Assembly: GCA_002964805.2 (NCBI GenBank)
Contig: PUDQ02000003.1
Span: 992,001-1,056,000 of the forward strand
DNA length: 64,000 nucleotides
Reading direction: 5' to 3'
Source of the DNA: Trametes villosa
Lineage: Eukaryota > Basidiomycota > Agaricomycetes > Polyporales > Polyporaceae
The position numbers and the translations under genes were made by a program. Each line of letters opens with the position of its first letter. Positions within the stretch are counted from its first letter, which is position 1. Shown here in pieces: positions 44,466 to 54,898 of this stretch. The notes under the pieces are model-generated. The model did not search any database. It saw only the letters and a list, made by a program, of their open reading frames with translations, and had not been told where the DNA came from.

Positions 44466-45433
44466 TGCCCAAGCCTCAGCCGGGATCGGGGGTGGTTTTC
44501 AAGGTATTTGTGCTGAAGACTATTTAGTGAGTCGTGAATACGACTCTGAGGATATGGGCGTAAGTCGAAGTCATGAGTGTCTGGGACAGAGATCCGTTTG
44601 AGATCCAAGGCTTGCCGGGAACTGCCGGTAAGGGCGCTAATAAAGACCACAACATATCGTCCACGTCTCTGTCCAGCTCTGTCCAGTCTGTCCTCGCCCT
44701 CCATTCCTCTCTCCACCACCCCTCTGCCCTCCTTGTCATCTCACACGTTTTAGCTATCAACCCTCGGAGGAGGGTCGAGTGTTTGCTCCTCCTGCGTGGA
44801 GAAGACGCTCAGCTGGAGAAGCCGACCTCAGTCCGCGTGATGAGTGAGCTGATCAGCGGGTGCACACCGATGCCCATCGCGGTGAATGTGTCGGCGGCTG
44901 GACAGGCGCGAAGGTGAGCGACAGTCAGATGACACCCGCTACAAGCATGCTCGAAGAGCTGCGCATGTTTCTCGCCGCACGCGGGGTACGGTTCAGGTGC
45001 GCATGCTACTTTGCGGGAGTCATGCGTGCATGCATCGGCGGTCGCCCCGAAGCCCTGGAGTGGATTGCCTCCGTGCGTACCTTCCCGCGCTGGAGTCTCT
45101 TCCGCCGCACAATCTCGGAGGGCTGTATAAAACTGCGGCGACCTGCATCCCCACGTCGCTCCTCCTCGACGACGCCCCGCCTTAGGACCGCCTCATTCCG
45201 CCCTCGCCTGCCGCGCTCCGCTGCTGCCACATTCTCGTCTTACGTCTAAGTTTGCGCCGGGCCCACTCTCCCACGGCGAAGGCTCCGAAACACGCGCCTG
45301 GAGGACTTCTAGCTCGCGGCCTCGAACAGACCCCGCACCTCCGCCTCCACTTATACCCCGGACGTCTACGCTGGCTACCGCCGTCGCTCTTGCTCTGCGC
45401 ACCCTCGCGACTCCGCTCAGACGCCTTGGCACC
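44466..45433. promoter_or_regulatory. Divergent intergenic region of dus1 and CFEM gene 2
   Basis: About 970 bases between the two starts. A good TATA box, TATAAAA at 45126-45132, lies about 300 bases before the CFEM start. Open frames here (for example 44573-44917) have no recognisable content. Confidence 0.5.
45126..45132 (+). promoter_or_regulatory. TATA box candidate for CFEM gene 2
   Basis: TATAAAA in the context GGCTGTATAAAACTGCGG, on the strand of the CFEM gene, leaving a leader of roughly 270 bases. Strong TATA boxes suit highly regulated surface-protein genes. Confidence 0.5.
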
Positions 45434-46449
45434 ATGCCTGCCCCACCTTTTGTCGCGAAGCAGCCGCGTTGGCTCATCCTCTCAGTTTTCCTCTTCCTGT
45501 GGTCTGTCTCGTCTGGCTTCCGCCGAGATGGCCGCGCGAGGGCTATGGGCTTCGGCATCGAGGCGCGCGTCCATCCGTTCGCCGCAGATACTTTAGAGAC
45601 GGTGTGGAGGAGGCAGGTTGGGATCCCTACATGTGCCGTCGTCTGTGCAGCACAGGCTGGCGATGCAATAGGATGCGGCGAAGGCCTGTGAGTCCGGACT
45701 ACCTTCGTGTCTCTGAAAGGCCGCAGTCAGTTGCTAACATGGTACGGATGCTGCCAGAAATCTTGGCTGCGCGTGTCACTCCGAGTCGTTTTTACCCGAC
45801 ACCGTTAATTGCATGGAGAAGAACTGCACATCCATCGACGAGCAGGAGGGCGAGAAGGCGCTCCTGAGCGCATGTCTGGCAGTTGGGACTTCCACCACCT
45901 CCGCCTCAGCCACCTCGACCAGCTTCAGTGCCTCCAGCACGTCGATCACCTCAGGTATGCCACCCTAATTCACGTCAGTCCCACCTACTGATCCCTGTCA
46001 TCCCAGGACCCGTCGGCATTAGCACGTCCGCGCCGCCCACCTCTGCAGCGTCGCAAACGACAGTCTCAGTCACCGTCACCATCACCTCCGGGTCGCCCAC
46101 GGGGTCCGGAACCGCCCCCACCTCCGCCCCTCCCGTCTCTTCCGGAGCCGGGACATCAGCGACCGCGACTGTCCCAGTGGTCACCACCACCACGCTGGTC
46201 ACCTCGAGCAGCACGGTGCTCATGCCGACGAGCGGGAGCGCGACGCACCCCGTGACGACGGTGACGAGCACGAGCACCCTCGGGGATGCCCCCACTGTCG
46301 GACCTGCACCCGGGACTGGCAGTGGAACGGGGACGGGGACGGGCGGGACTGCGACGGGACAGAATGGCGCGGTTTCGGGCGGGCGCGCGGGCGTTGCGGG
46401 TGTGGTCGTGGCAGTGTTGATCGGTGCGGGGGCGATTCTAGTGATATGA
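45434..46449 (+). CDS. CFEM-domain, probably GPI-anchored cell-surface protein 2
   Basis: Start ACCATG at 45434 with a hydrophobic leader (LILSVFLFLWSVSSGF). The CFEM domain follows: PTCAVVC, GCGEG, then across an intron LGCAC, VNC, KNC and SAC give the eight cysteines. After a second intron in TSITSG comes a long Ser/Thr/Gly/Pro-rich stalk (SVTVTITSGSPTGSG, TSTSTLGDAPTVG), ending in a hydrophobic GPI-type tail (VAGVVVAVLIGAGAILVI). Residues about 30-50, between leader and domain, are basic and unusual; the first exon might contain a further small intron or a different start. The family is related to CFEM gene 1, but the sequences are well diverged. Confidence 0.83.
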
Positions 46450-46888
46450 GGAGCGGAAGGTTCACGACGTGTATTGGACTGGTGTGAGCGGTCAGCTGTT
46501 TTCTCGAGGGATACTTATGCTATGCCTGTTACGATTGTATACGTGTATACTTTGTATCTGTATCTGTACATCATGAATACCTTCACACCGCGCGGTGGTT
46601 TGGTATGCTGCAGCATCGAGGAACTCGGTGGAATTTGCAAGTGCTTACATAAGCGCTCGGGCCTGTCTTTGTTTGCTCATGTTAGGATCGCAAGCCGTCG
46701 CCCCCAAACGACTCAACGCCAACTCTATGACGCGTACGCCAATCACTCAACTCTGCTCTTTCCCATCTCCAAGTCTCAACATCGAACCGCACCTACTACG
46801 AAGTACTCTTAACAGGCGAGACGAGACGTTCTCCAGCATGCTTGAGACCGGTCCAACTGCTCCGGTAAGGGATACACCAGCTCGAGGC
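46450..46888. other. Intergenic region downstream of CFEM gene 2
   Basis: About 440 bases between two converging 3' ends. No gene seen. An AT-rich run near 46535-46580 (GTATACGTGTATACTTTGTATC) may belong to the CFEM 3' untranslated region. Confidence 0.4.
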
Positions 46889-47720
46889 TTAGACCTTCAG
46901 AATGTCAACCGCTGCATCATCTTCGTTGCACCGCAATTTCCAGGAAGACATACTCACTGAACGAGGTTGATATAGATTCCGCATGACGAGATTGACGCGC
47001 TCTCCGATATCCCTCATCTCCTCGTTGATGACCATATGCGGGATATCGAGCTCCCTCAGCGTCGCGAACAACGCGAGGTTGTACGCCCATGGATCCTCTA
47101 GAGACCGCACCCCATCGTCGAAGACCCACTCTTGAACTGGCTCTAAGACCACTGTGGGTGGATGCACGTCACCTTCAACGTCTGCGACTGCATATATGTA
47201 CAGGCCCTCGACGTACCGAAGAGGGAAGTTCGATAGGCGGGTAACATTCTTTGCAGCCGCGGGTCGCTCAGAAGCCTCTGGCGATGATCCGATGCACCCG
47301 GTACGGTCGATGTGGTAGCATATACGATTGGATCGACTGCTGACCTGTCGCTCAGGATTGCAACAGAGTTGTGCCCGCCATCGACCAAGGCTTTGGCGGC
47401 CTCTTCTTCGGCAGCCAGCTGAGCTAACATAATGGCATGTTGCATCTCGTAGGTATCCGTATCGTCCCTCGTGAAGCCGTGAGTCTTCATGACGTTTCGC
47501 GCGACCTCCTTGATATACTGAGGGGAACGGATGTTCAGATGCTCTGCGAGAGCGTCGCAAAGCGTTGTCTTCCCACTCGAGGACGGTCCCAATACGAACA
47601 CCGCCCGGTGGAGGAGTCGACGGGAGAAACTGTCACTGGAAACTTCTACGTCCTGTCCCGCATTGAGCAACACTTCTTGAGCCGAATATCCGGCGAAATC
47701 CTTACCTCAAGTTGGCTCAT
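46889..47720 (-). CDS. AAA-domain / NadR-like P-loop ATPase or kinase
   Basis: Start ATG at 47720 (MSQLE), spliced to DVEVSSDSFSRRLLHRAVFV. The P-loop is LGPSSSGKTTLCDALAEHL, followed by YIKEVARNVMKTHGFTRDDT, EMQHAIMLAQLAAEE and AILSDRSAVDPIVYA, where SDRS carries the Walker-B-type Asp. A later exon has EWVFDDGVRSLEDPWAYN. The layout fits the AAA_28 family of small fungal ATPases that resemble NadR/thymidylate-type kinases; the substrate is unknown. The last exon may use a further intron (GTGAGTATG near 46960), so the 3' end is uncertain. It is divergent from the RdRP-helicase gene with only 239 bases between the starts. Confidence 0.72.
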
Positions 47721-47959
47721 GCCCAACTCCCTGTGCCGGCCCAGGTAGGAGATTTGGTGAGTGGTTCCGCATGTGTAGCCCACTCGTGCTCGTTTTGCGC
47801 ACTCATGTGCGCCAACTTAGTTTTCGCGTGGAAAAGGTGCTGCGGTAGTCACGCGCACGTCTGCAACCGAGTTGCCCATTCGAAGGTAGGTGCCAGTATC
47901 GGCGTGCCTAAGCTCGAGTGAGGTTTGCACGCACTCTGCCCTTGATCCACAGCTACAGC
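47721..47959. promoter_or_regulatory. Shared divergent promoter of the AAA gene and the RdRP-helicase gene
   Basis: Only 239 bases lie between the start codons, so the genes share a bidirectional promoter. No TATA box was found. Co-regulation is possible but not shown. Confidence 0.55.
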
Positions 47960-50900
47960 ATGGCCACGATAGTGCTGCGTAGCACACCATCTCCGGACGA
48001 CGACTCATGGGTTTTCAGCGTCCAGTTACCAGCGGCACCGAGGCGCCCGGGTATGGGAATGCACGTCTCGTTCACAACGGAGGCGATCAAGTTCGACTGG
48101 ACCTTGTACCCCACGAACCGCATTCTGCACTCGGACGACATCTCGCAGTTCGTCCTTGCCTCGTTCGAGGGTCTACGGTTCCCCGAGAAGCCTGCGTCCG
48201 CGACGAGGGAATACAAGATCCGTCTATTCAAAGCCGGCTTTCACCTCAACGGGGTTCAGTATCGCTTCTACGGTCACAGTAACTCGCAACTGGTGGGCAC
48301 ATCCTGTCCATGTTCGCATCGCAGGGCTCAGCTTATAAAAATTTTGCGCACAGCGTTCGGGGAGCTGCTTTCTTCGTGCGGGCACAGATCAGGCACTTGA
48401 AGCGAAGATCAACAGCTACGGCGAGTTTCGACAGATCAAGAATGTCGCCAAATGTACGTGCTGTCCCGATATCGACAGCGCCATTCGGTAACGACGGTTG
48501 TCAGGTGCCAAAAGAATAGGCCTTCTCTTCTCCAAGGCTGAGATCGACTGGGTGCTTGACCCTCGCGTCACCGAGGACATCGAGGACATCGTCGTTAACG
48601 GGGAGAACTTCTCCGATGGCTGCGGGCTCATCGCGCCCCACTTCGCTCGTATGCTGAGTCGCCGGAAGAAGGTGGTTTTCCATGGCCGGCCATACACTCC
48701 GAGCGTGTATCAGATCAGGTATGGACTGAACGCGGCCTCAACCTCGTTGACTGCGCTGCTAATAGTAGCATCGGCTTGCAGATACAAGGGCTACAAAGTG
48801 GGTCCCGAGTCCGGCGACGTATCCTGTGGCTTACGCTTGATTCTAGGGCGTGCTCATGCTGCACCCCCAACTTCAAAAGGAATGCGTAGCGCAGTTCCGG
48901 GCCAGCCAGAAGAAATTCCGTGCCACGAACGATAACACGTTCTCCGTCGTCGCCCATTCGGTGCCGTACTCCTTTGCTCGACTCAATAACGAGATTGTCG
49001 TCCTCCTGTCGAGCCTTGGAATCTCTTCCGAGACGTTCCTGAAGCGACAGGAGGAGTACCACGGCTGGCTACGGCTCGCATCCACGGATTGGCAGGTCGC
49101 CTTCAACATCCTGTGCGCGCTCAAGCAGTTCGAATCGGCAGAACGGCTCCTCGTGCGAGGCATCGAGTCGCCCGACGTCCAAACAAGCATACGATCTGCT
49201 CAGATGGCCGAGATCAACTCCTTCAAGAAGAAAGAGAAGTTCCGCGCTCGCATGATCATCCCGAAGTCCCGTTTCCTCTTTGGTGTCTGCGACCCGTACG
49301 GCGTCCTCAAGGAGGGCGAGGTACACGTTCGGGTCTCCGTCCCTCGCAAGGGTGCCTCGACCCTCACGAATACCGAGGTGCTCGTCGTACGGAACCCCTG
49401 CCTTCATCCAGGCGACTGCCTCAAGCTGTGGGCGGTGGAACATCCCAGTTTGAGTCACCTGGTCGATTGTGTCGTCTTCGCGTCGACGGGGCAACGCGCC
49501 GCCCCATCCATGAGTGCAGGCGGAGATCTAGGTAGGCAACATACGTCCCGGAACCTGCCGGGTACTTCGCTGATGGTCGTACAGATGGCGATGAGTACAC
49601 GGTCATCTGGGATCCGGACTTCATCCCGCGCAAAGTTGCCGAGGTTCGTTGCTGTATCCTGTGTGATTATTGGCTATGAGTTTGTAGCTGATAATTCAAT
49701 TTGTGCGAAGTCGTACACCTATCCAGCACCGAAAGAGCACACAGTTAGTACAGTGACGAGAGAGGACCTCGCCCGCCACTTTGCGTCCTACAACTCGTGA
49801 GTGTCGTGCACGCCTCTTCTTGCGATTTGGAAGAAACTTAGAAGCATGGTTGTGGAGTATGGCTTTAGCACGCATCGTCAAGCTGCACAGCAAATGGGTT
49901 CGGTGTAGCCCTAAAGGTGCCATGAGCGACGAATGCCAGGATCTCAATGCCCTACATTCTCTCGTCGTAGACGGCGGCTCGGTCAAGATTCCCGACCGCC
50001 TGCTACATCCACCAGAGGATCCGACCACTCCATTCATCCTAGACCTCCTCCAGGAGTGTGCGAAGACGTTCTACGACGACTTCATTCAAACCCGCGAGGA
50101 CTCGGCCCAAGACCTAGTTACCGGGGATGCAGAAGAAGTGCTGGTTGGGCTTCTGACGTCGGAGAAACTCGCGGTGTCCGAGTACGAGCTGGTCATGATG
50201 GCTACCCGTTTTGCCGACAGACATCATCTCGAGATCCGCAAACACTTGGGACATGTCGACTTCGGTGCGCTCTCGACTGCGGAGAAGCACGCGCTGAGTT
50301 TTGTGCTCGGTCTGACCCCGGACAAGGACCCCTATGTATGGAATAGGTATGAGGTTTAGGTCATGGCAATTGGGTATATGCTCACGAGCGTTTGGACAGT
50401 CTGATGCGTTCGGAGATCCTGCAGTCGCGTGATCTCGAGGAGAGGAAGCTCGGTGGGCCCCTCCGTCTGCAAAAGCTGTACGCCTCCTCTCAGCATGGTC
50501 GAGCTGCCTTCTTCGAGTATCTGCACCAAGCGCTGGATAACTTCAAACGACGCTTGCTTATTCTCAAGGTTGGCCTTTTCCGAGATATAGTTTGTGTGAT
50601 TGGGCTAAGCTGGTCCGATCTTAGACTGATGATCGATTCTCAGTCGGAGTCTTCCTACATGGAGAGATTGCTTGGGACGACGACGTTTGTTGACTTCTCT
50701 CTTGATTATTTGACATAACTAACCTCTGCCCTCTAGGCCGATGTCAATCAGAATGTCGTGGTGTGCTCGTTCATGCCAAAAGCCTCGGGCCTCATGTCGG
50801 CCTACTGGCAGGGAACGAATGGCTACAGGCTGTACTGTGGCGATAACGTGATGCAGCTCTTCGACGGGGACAGAGGGAACAGCTTTGTCTTCGTCACGCG

Positions 50901-53900
50901 CCCACCCCCAAAGTCCGGCAAGGACATCATCACTAGTATTGCGCTGAACAAAATCTCAAAGCGAGTGCAGCAGGTCAGCCATTGCTCTACTCGTGCATAC
51001 TGCTAGTACTGATGAATGCGACGTAGCAATGCGGTCGCGTGTACCGCTCGCCTGTGCTCGAGATCGAAATCCACGTCGTGTCATGCCGTGATCGGGTGGC
51101 CCATCAAGCTTTCGATCTGCGCTTCGAACAGTACGTCTTACGCGGTGCTAAATCCGCACCCCCGTATGACTAATGTTTTGTAGTGTGCAAACCGAGGAGA
51201 CGCTGCGGAGGTTTGACTACACCAAACAGCCCTTTTCCTACAACTCCATCGCCGACTATGATTGGGGGGAGGACCACCTCGGGATACAGCTCTTCGACGT
51301 GCACACCTTGCCCGACCGCGTACAGGGAATATTGGACCGTCTAGACGACAACAGACTCATTCATTACTTCGAGCTCGCCATCCGATACCGCGCCGAGAGT
51401 CACGTCTTCATGATCTTCAGCGTATTCATGGAAAAGGAAGACCCAGACATCGACATTCTGCGCCTATGCATCACCATGTATCCTTCGCTCGCATATTGTG
51501 TTCTCAAGAAACACATCCCCGATGGTCCCGCGGCCCTCCCCGAGAGTATTGCGCCCCTCGCCCCTTCGATCATCCGAAGCCTGCTCTGCTCCGCTGACGC
51601 CATGGGGATCGCTACTCTTGCCGCCTTGGAACGACTCTCGCACGACATCGGAGCTCTCGACCTTGGCACATTTCTCGACATTCTCTGGTCTGCGGCGCTC
51701 TGTATCCGGTCCCCGAAGTTGGTGCAGGAGGTCCTCCTCGTTCTACAAGACAGCCGTAGTGCGGCCCGAACAGAAGACGCCGTCGCCGAGTACTCCCACA
51801 AGCACGCGATGGCGGTGGTTTTCGACAGGGCTGAGGAAGCCGCAGATACTTGTCCTTGTGACGAGACGGGCCGTCCCAAGCGTCAATCTACGCCGCCTAC
51901 GAGAGCCAAGCTGGTCCATCCACAACAACAACAGGCTCCTCCAGAATCGGACGGGAATGCTCCCACTGCGGACGCGACCGATCCTTCAAGTGGGGGTGCA
52001 AAAATCATTGTTGTCGCCCACACCCGGATCGACGCCGCTAGCACGGTCCGAATCCATAGCCACGTTCGCCTGCAGGTTGCATCCGTGACCCCGAACTCCA
52101 CGCTGCCGCCTCCCATTGTCGATGCAGTAGTTCTCAGGGCCACGCGAGGCGAGCTCCACCTCGAGGTCAAGCAGCCCCTACCCCCCGAGTGGGAGGTCGT
52201 CGACTGGAATATGTTCGATGCAGGTGGCGTCGCGACTTCCGCAGCCATGCTGAACGCGGTGCGCAAACTGGCGGATAAGCGCTACGAGTGCTGCAAGCTC
52301 TACAACGTCCTTGTTGGCTTCCCCTCGGGGCCGCTTGCTCGAGGTGCGACTTCCCCGGGTGGGTCTGACGCCGGGCGGAGCTCCGATGAGACGGCCGACG
52401 ACTTGGACTCCACGCTCAACGCAAGTCAACGTCGCGCAGTCATGCTCGCGGTGCAGACACCGATGTGTCTCATCTGGGGTCCTCCTGGTAAGCTCCTACT
52501 TTTGCAATCCCCGATCGACTTGTCTATCTGACAAACTGAGGCAATAGGAACTGGGAAGACTACCGTTGTCGTTCAAATTCTTGTACAATTCCTTCGCCGC
52601 TTTCCGGATGCGAAGATTCTCATGACAGCTTCAACACACAACGGTACGCCAAACCTTGCTATCAAAGACTGTTTTCAGCATCTCACGAAGATCTGCGTCT
52701 CAATGTAGCCGTTGACAACGTACTTGAGAGATTCGTGGCCTTCAACGATGCTCACCACCTCCTCGACGACGACAAGATACTGCGGGCGGCGACCGAGAGC
52801 TCAAGGGTGCACAAAGCCCTCCAGAGGTATACCGTGGACGCCCGACTTGGCGGGAACATCAACGACAACCCCCGGCTGCTTCAAAAGGCCATGAAGCGTG
52901 TCAAGGAGTCCCGCATCGTCTTCACGACGTGCTCCGGCGCGGGCCTAGGTATTCTCCGGCATGCAGACTTCGACACTGTCCTCATCGACGAGGCCTCGCA
53001 GATTACCGAGCCGTGCGCTTTGATTCCGCTCGTCAAGGGATGCGGGCGGGCGGTTCTTGTTGGGGATCAGTAAGTATTGTGAGTTCATTTGGGATACGGG
53101 TACTGAGACGCATCTGATACCAGTGTGCAACTTCGGCCTACTGTGAAGCGCATGGGTCAGGCACTGGAATTCGACAAATCGCTCTTTGAACGCCTTTGGA
53201 AAGGAGCCGACTACTCAGAGCTAGTGCGGACTATGCTCGAGGCATGCCGTTCCACACCTCTGCAAGACGCTCGTCTCACATTCAGTCTTATGCATATCCT
53301 TAGGTCCAGTATCGGTTTTCTGAGGACGTCGCGCGCTTCCCGTCTCAGGAGTTCTATGAAGGGCGGCTGCAAACCGGGACCCCGAGGGAAACCGAGATCT
53401 CCTCCACGCTCGGGGTATCATCGTTTCCGTGGCCCCTCTTTCACGGACGCATCGGCCCCGTCGTCTTTGTCCCGTGCACCTCCGAAGAAGACTACGGAAG
53501 GTCGTCTAAGAGCAACGCAGGCCAAGTCGCACTGGTCAAGCACATCATATCCTTACTCCGAAGGCCGCTGCAACCAAACGACGATCACGCATCGCGCTTA
53601 CGATCAGCCACTATAGCGGTCCTAACCCCATACTCCAGACAGGTCCAACTACTTCGCCAGACGCTTCCTGCCTCCATGAACGCAGTAGTCAGTACGATCG
53701 ACGGCTTCCAGGGGCGCGAGGGGGACATCGTCGTATTCTCTACTGTGCGTTGCAACACGGAGGGGGATATCGGTTTCGTCGAGGATGAGCGCCGCCTCAA
53801 CGTTGCATGGACTCGACCGAAGCTGGGCCTCATCATAGTTGGCGACCGGCGCACGCTGCAGACTGGTAGCCCGCTCTGGCAAAGGGCGCTAAGTGCTTGC

Positions 53901-53936
53901 ACGGAGGTGGTGATCGCCCGACCAGACGAAACGTAG
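47960..53936 (+). CDS. RNA-dependent RNA polymerase fused to SF1 (UPF1/Hrr1-like) helicase
   Basis: One spliced gene of about 1,650 residues. The N-terminal third is an RNA-silencing RdRP: FYGHSNSQL, RIGLLFSKAEIDWVLDP, NGENFSDGCGLI, RKKVVFHGRPYTPSVYQIR, YKGYKGVLMLHP, VVRNPCLHPGD, and the catalytic DLDGD rebuilt across the intron 49532-49584. RdRP-type sequence continues (VRCSPKGAMSDECQ) and a linking region (FSVGVFLHGEIAWDDD, NVVVCSFMPKASG) leads without a stop or start into the helicase. Helicase motifs: Walker A GPPGTGKTT split by intron 52488-52547, LIDEASQ, GDHVQLRPTV, QYRFSED, TIDGFQGREGD and RLNVAWTRPKLG. Every intron tested keeps the frame; one appears to be GC-AG (about 53245-53305). 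Expected role: making and unwinding dsRNA for RNA silencing. Confidence 0.87.
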
Positions 53937-54898
53937 CATTCCCAAGTCTGGTGAGTCTTATAATGGCACTATGGGTGAACTTCGAAGTCCTGGTGCTGAC
54001 CGTAGTGCTGAGTTGTTGAACCGCATAACCTTTCTATAGATCATGTTTCTACTAGGGAACTATAACGACTGTCGAGGTACTCAGCATTCCGAACTACACA
54101 ACCATCGTCAACGTCATACAAATACCCATCAAACCAGTGTAAGAACGGTTGATGATGGTATAGGTAGGTTTTCATTTCAGGCGTTACACTCTGATTTGGG
54201 GCAGGTACTCCCGACGCCGCCGACTAGTTCGAAACGCACCTCGACTCCGCCGCCCGAGATGCGAGGTTGTTTGTCCGTATTAGGGCCAGAAGGCGACGGC
54301 CTCAATCGGCTCTTCCTCGGGCTTGTGTTCCATGCCGCTGCAACTCTGTCCATAGTGCAGGCGAAGCCGCGATGAGGCTATTTGGTGAGGTCTCAGGCGA
54401 ACTGGGGCGTATGTGTCAGATACTCAGAAGACTCTCCACGCTGCAGGAAGCGCGCCTTCAGCCTCGTCATCGGCAGCTCGGTGAACTTTCGGACCAGGTG
54501 ACCACTTCCGTCATCTCGTCGGTGCTTCTACTCACCTCGCCCTGTAACGCTGGCAGGTCCTGCGGCGTTCCTGAGGCCTCTACTCTTCCGCGTTCGGAGG
54601 GGCACGTACGGTGCGTCGCTTCTTCCGGGGTTTCATGCGGGTACATGACCTAACGCTACTCTCCGTCGCCGTAATTCCGCCTAAACGCTCAGTCTTATCA
54701 CATCAGACGCATGCGCACGGGACCAGGTACAGCTCTGGAAGACCGCATGCACCAAGATGCAGCGCTTCGATAGCGATGGAGCGGCCGGACGTTCTGAAGC
54801 CTGCGATGGACGGGGACGCGCTATATGAACCTCCGCGTTCCTTGACGGGCCATTGAGCATCGTCCTCTGCGCCGGCGGGCTGATCCCCACTTTACAGC
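53937..54898. other. Intergenic region between RdRP-helicase gene and S28 peptidase
   Basis: About 960 bases holding the 3' flank of the fusion gene and the promoter and leader of the peptidase. Open frames (for example 54043-54375) have no domain or splice support. Confidence 0.45.
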
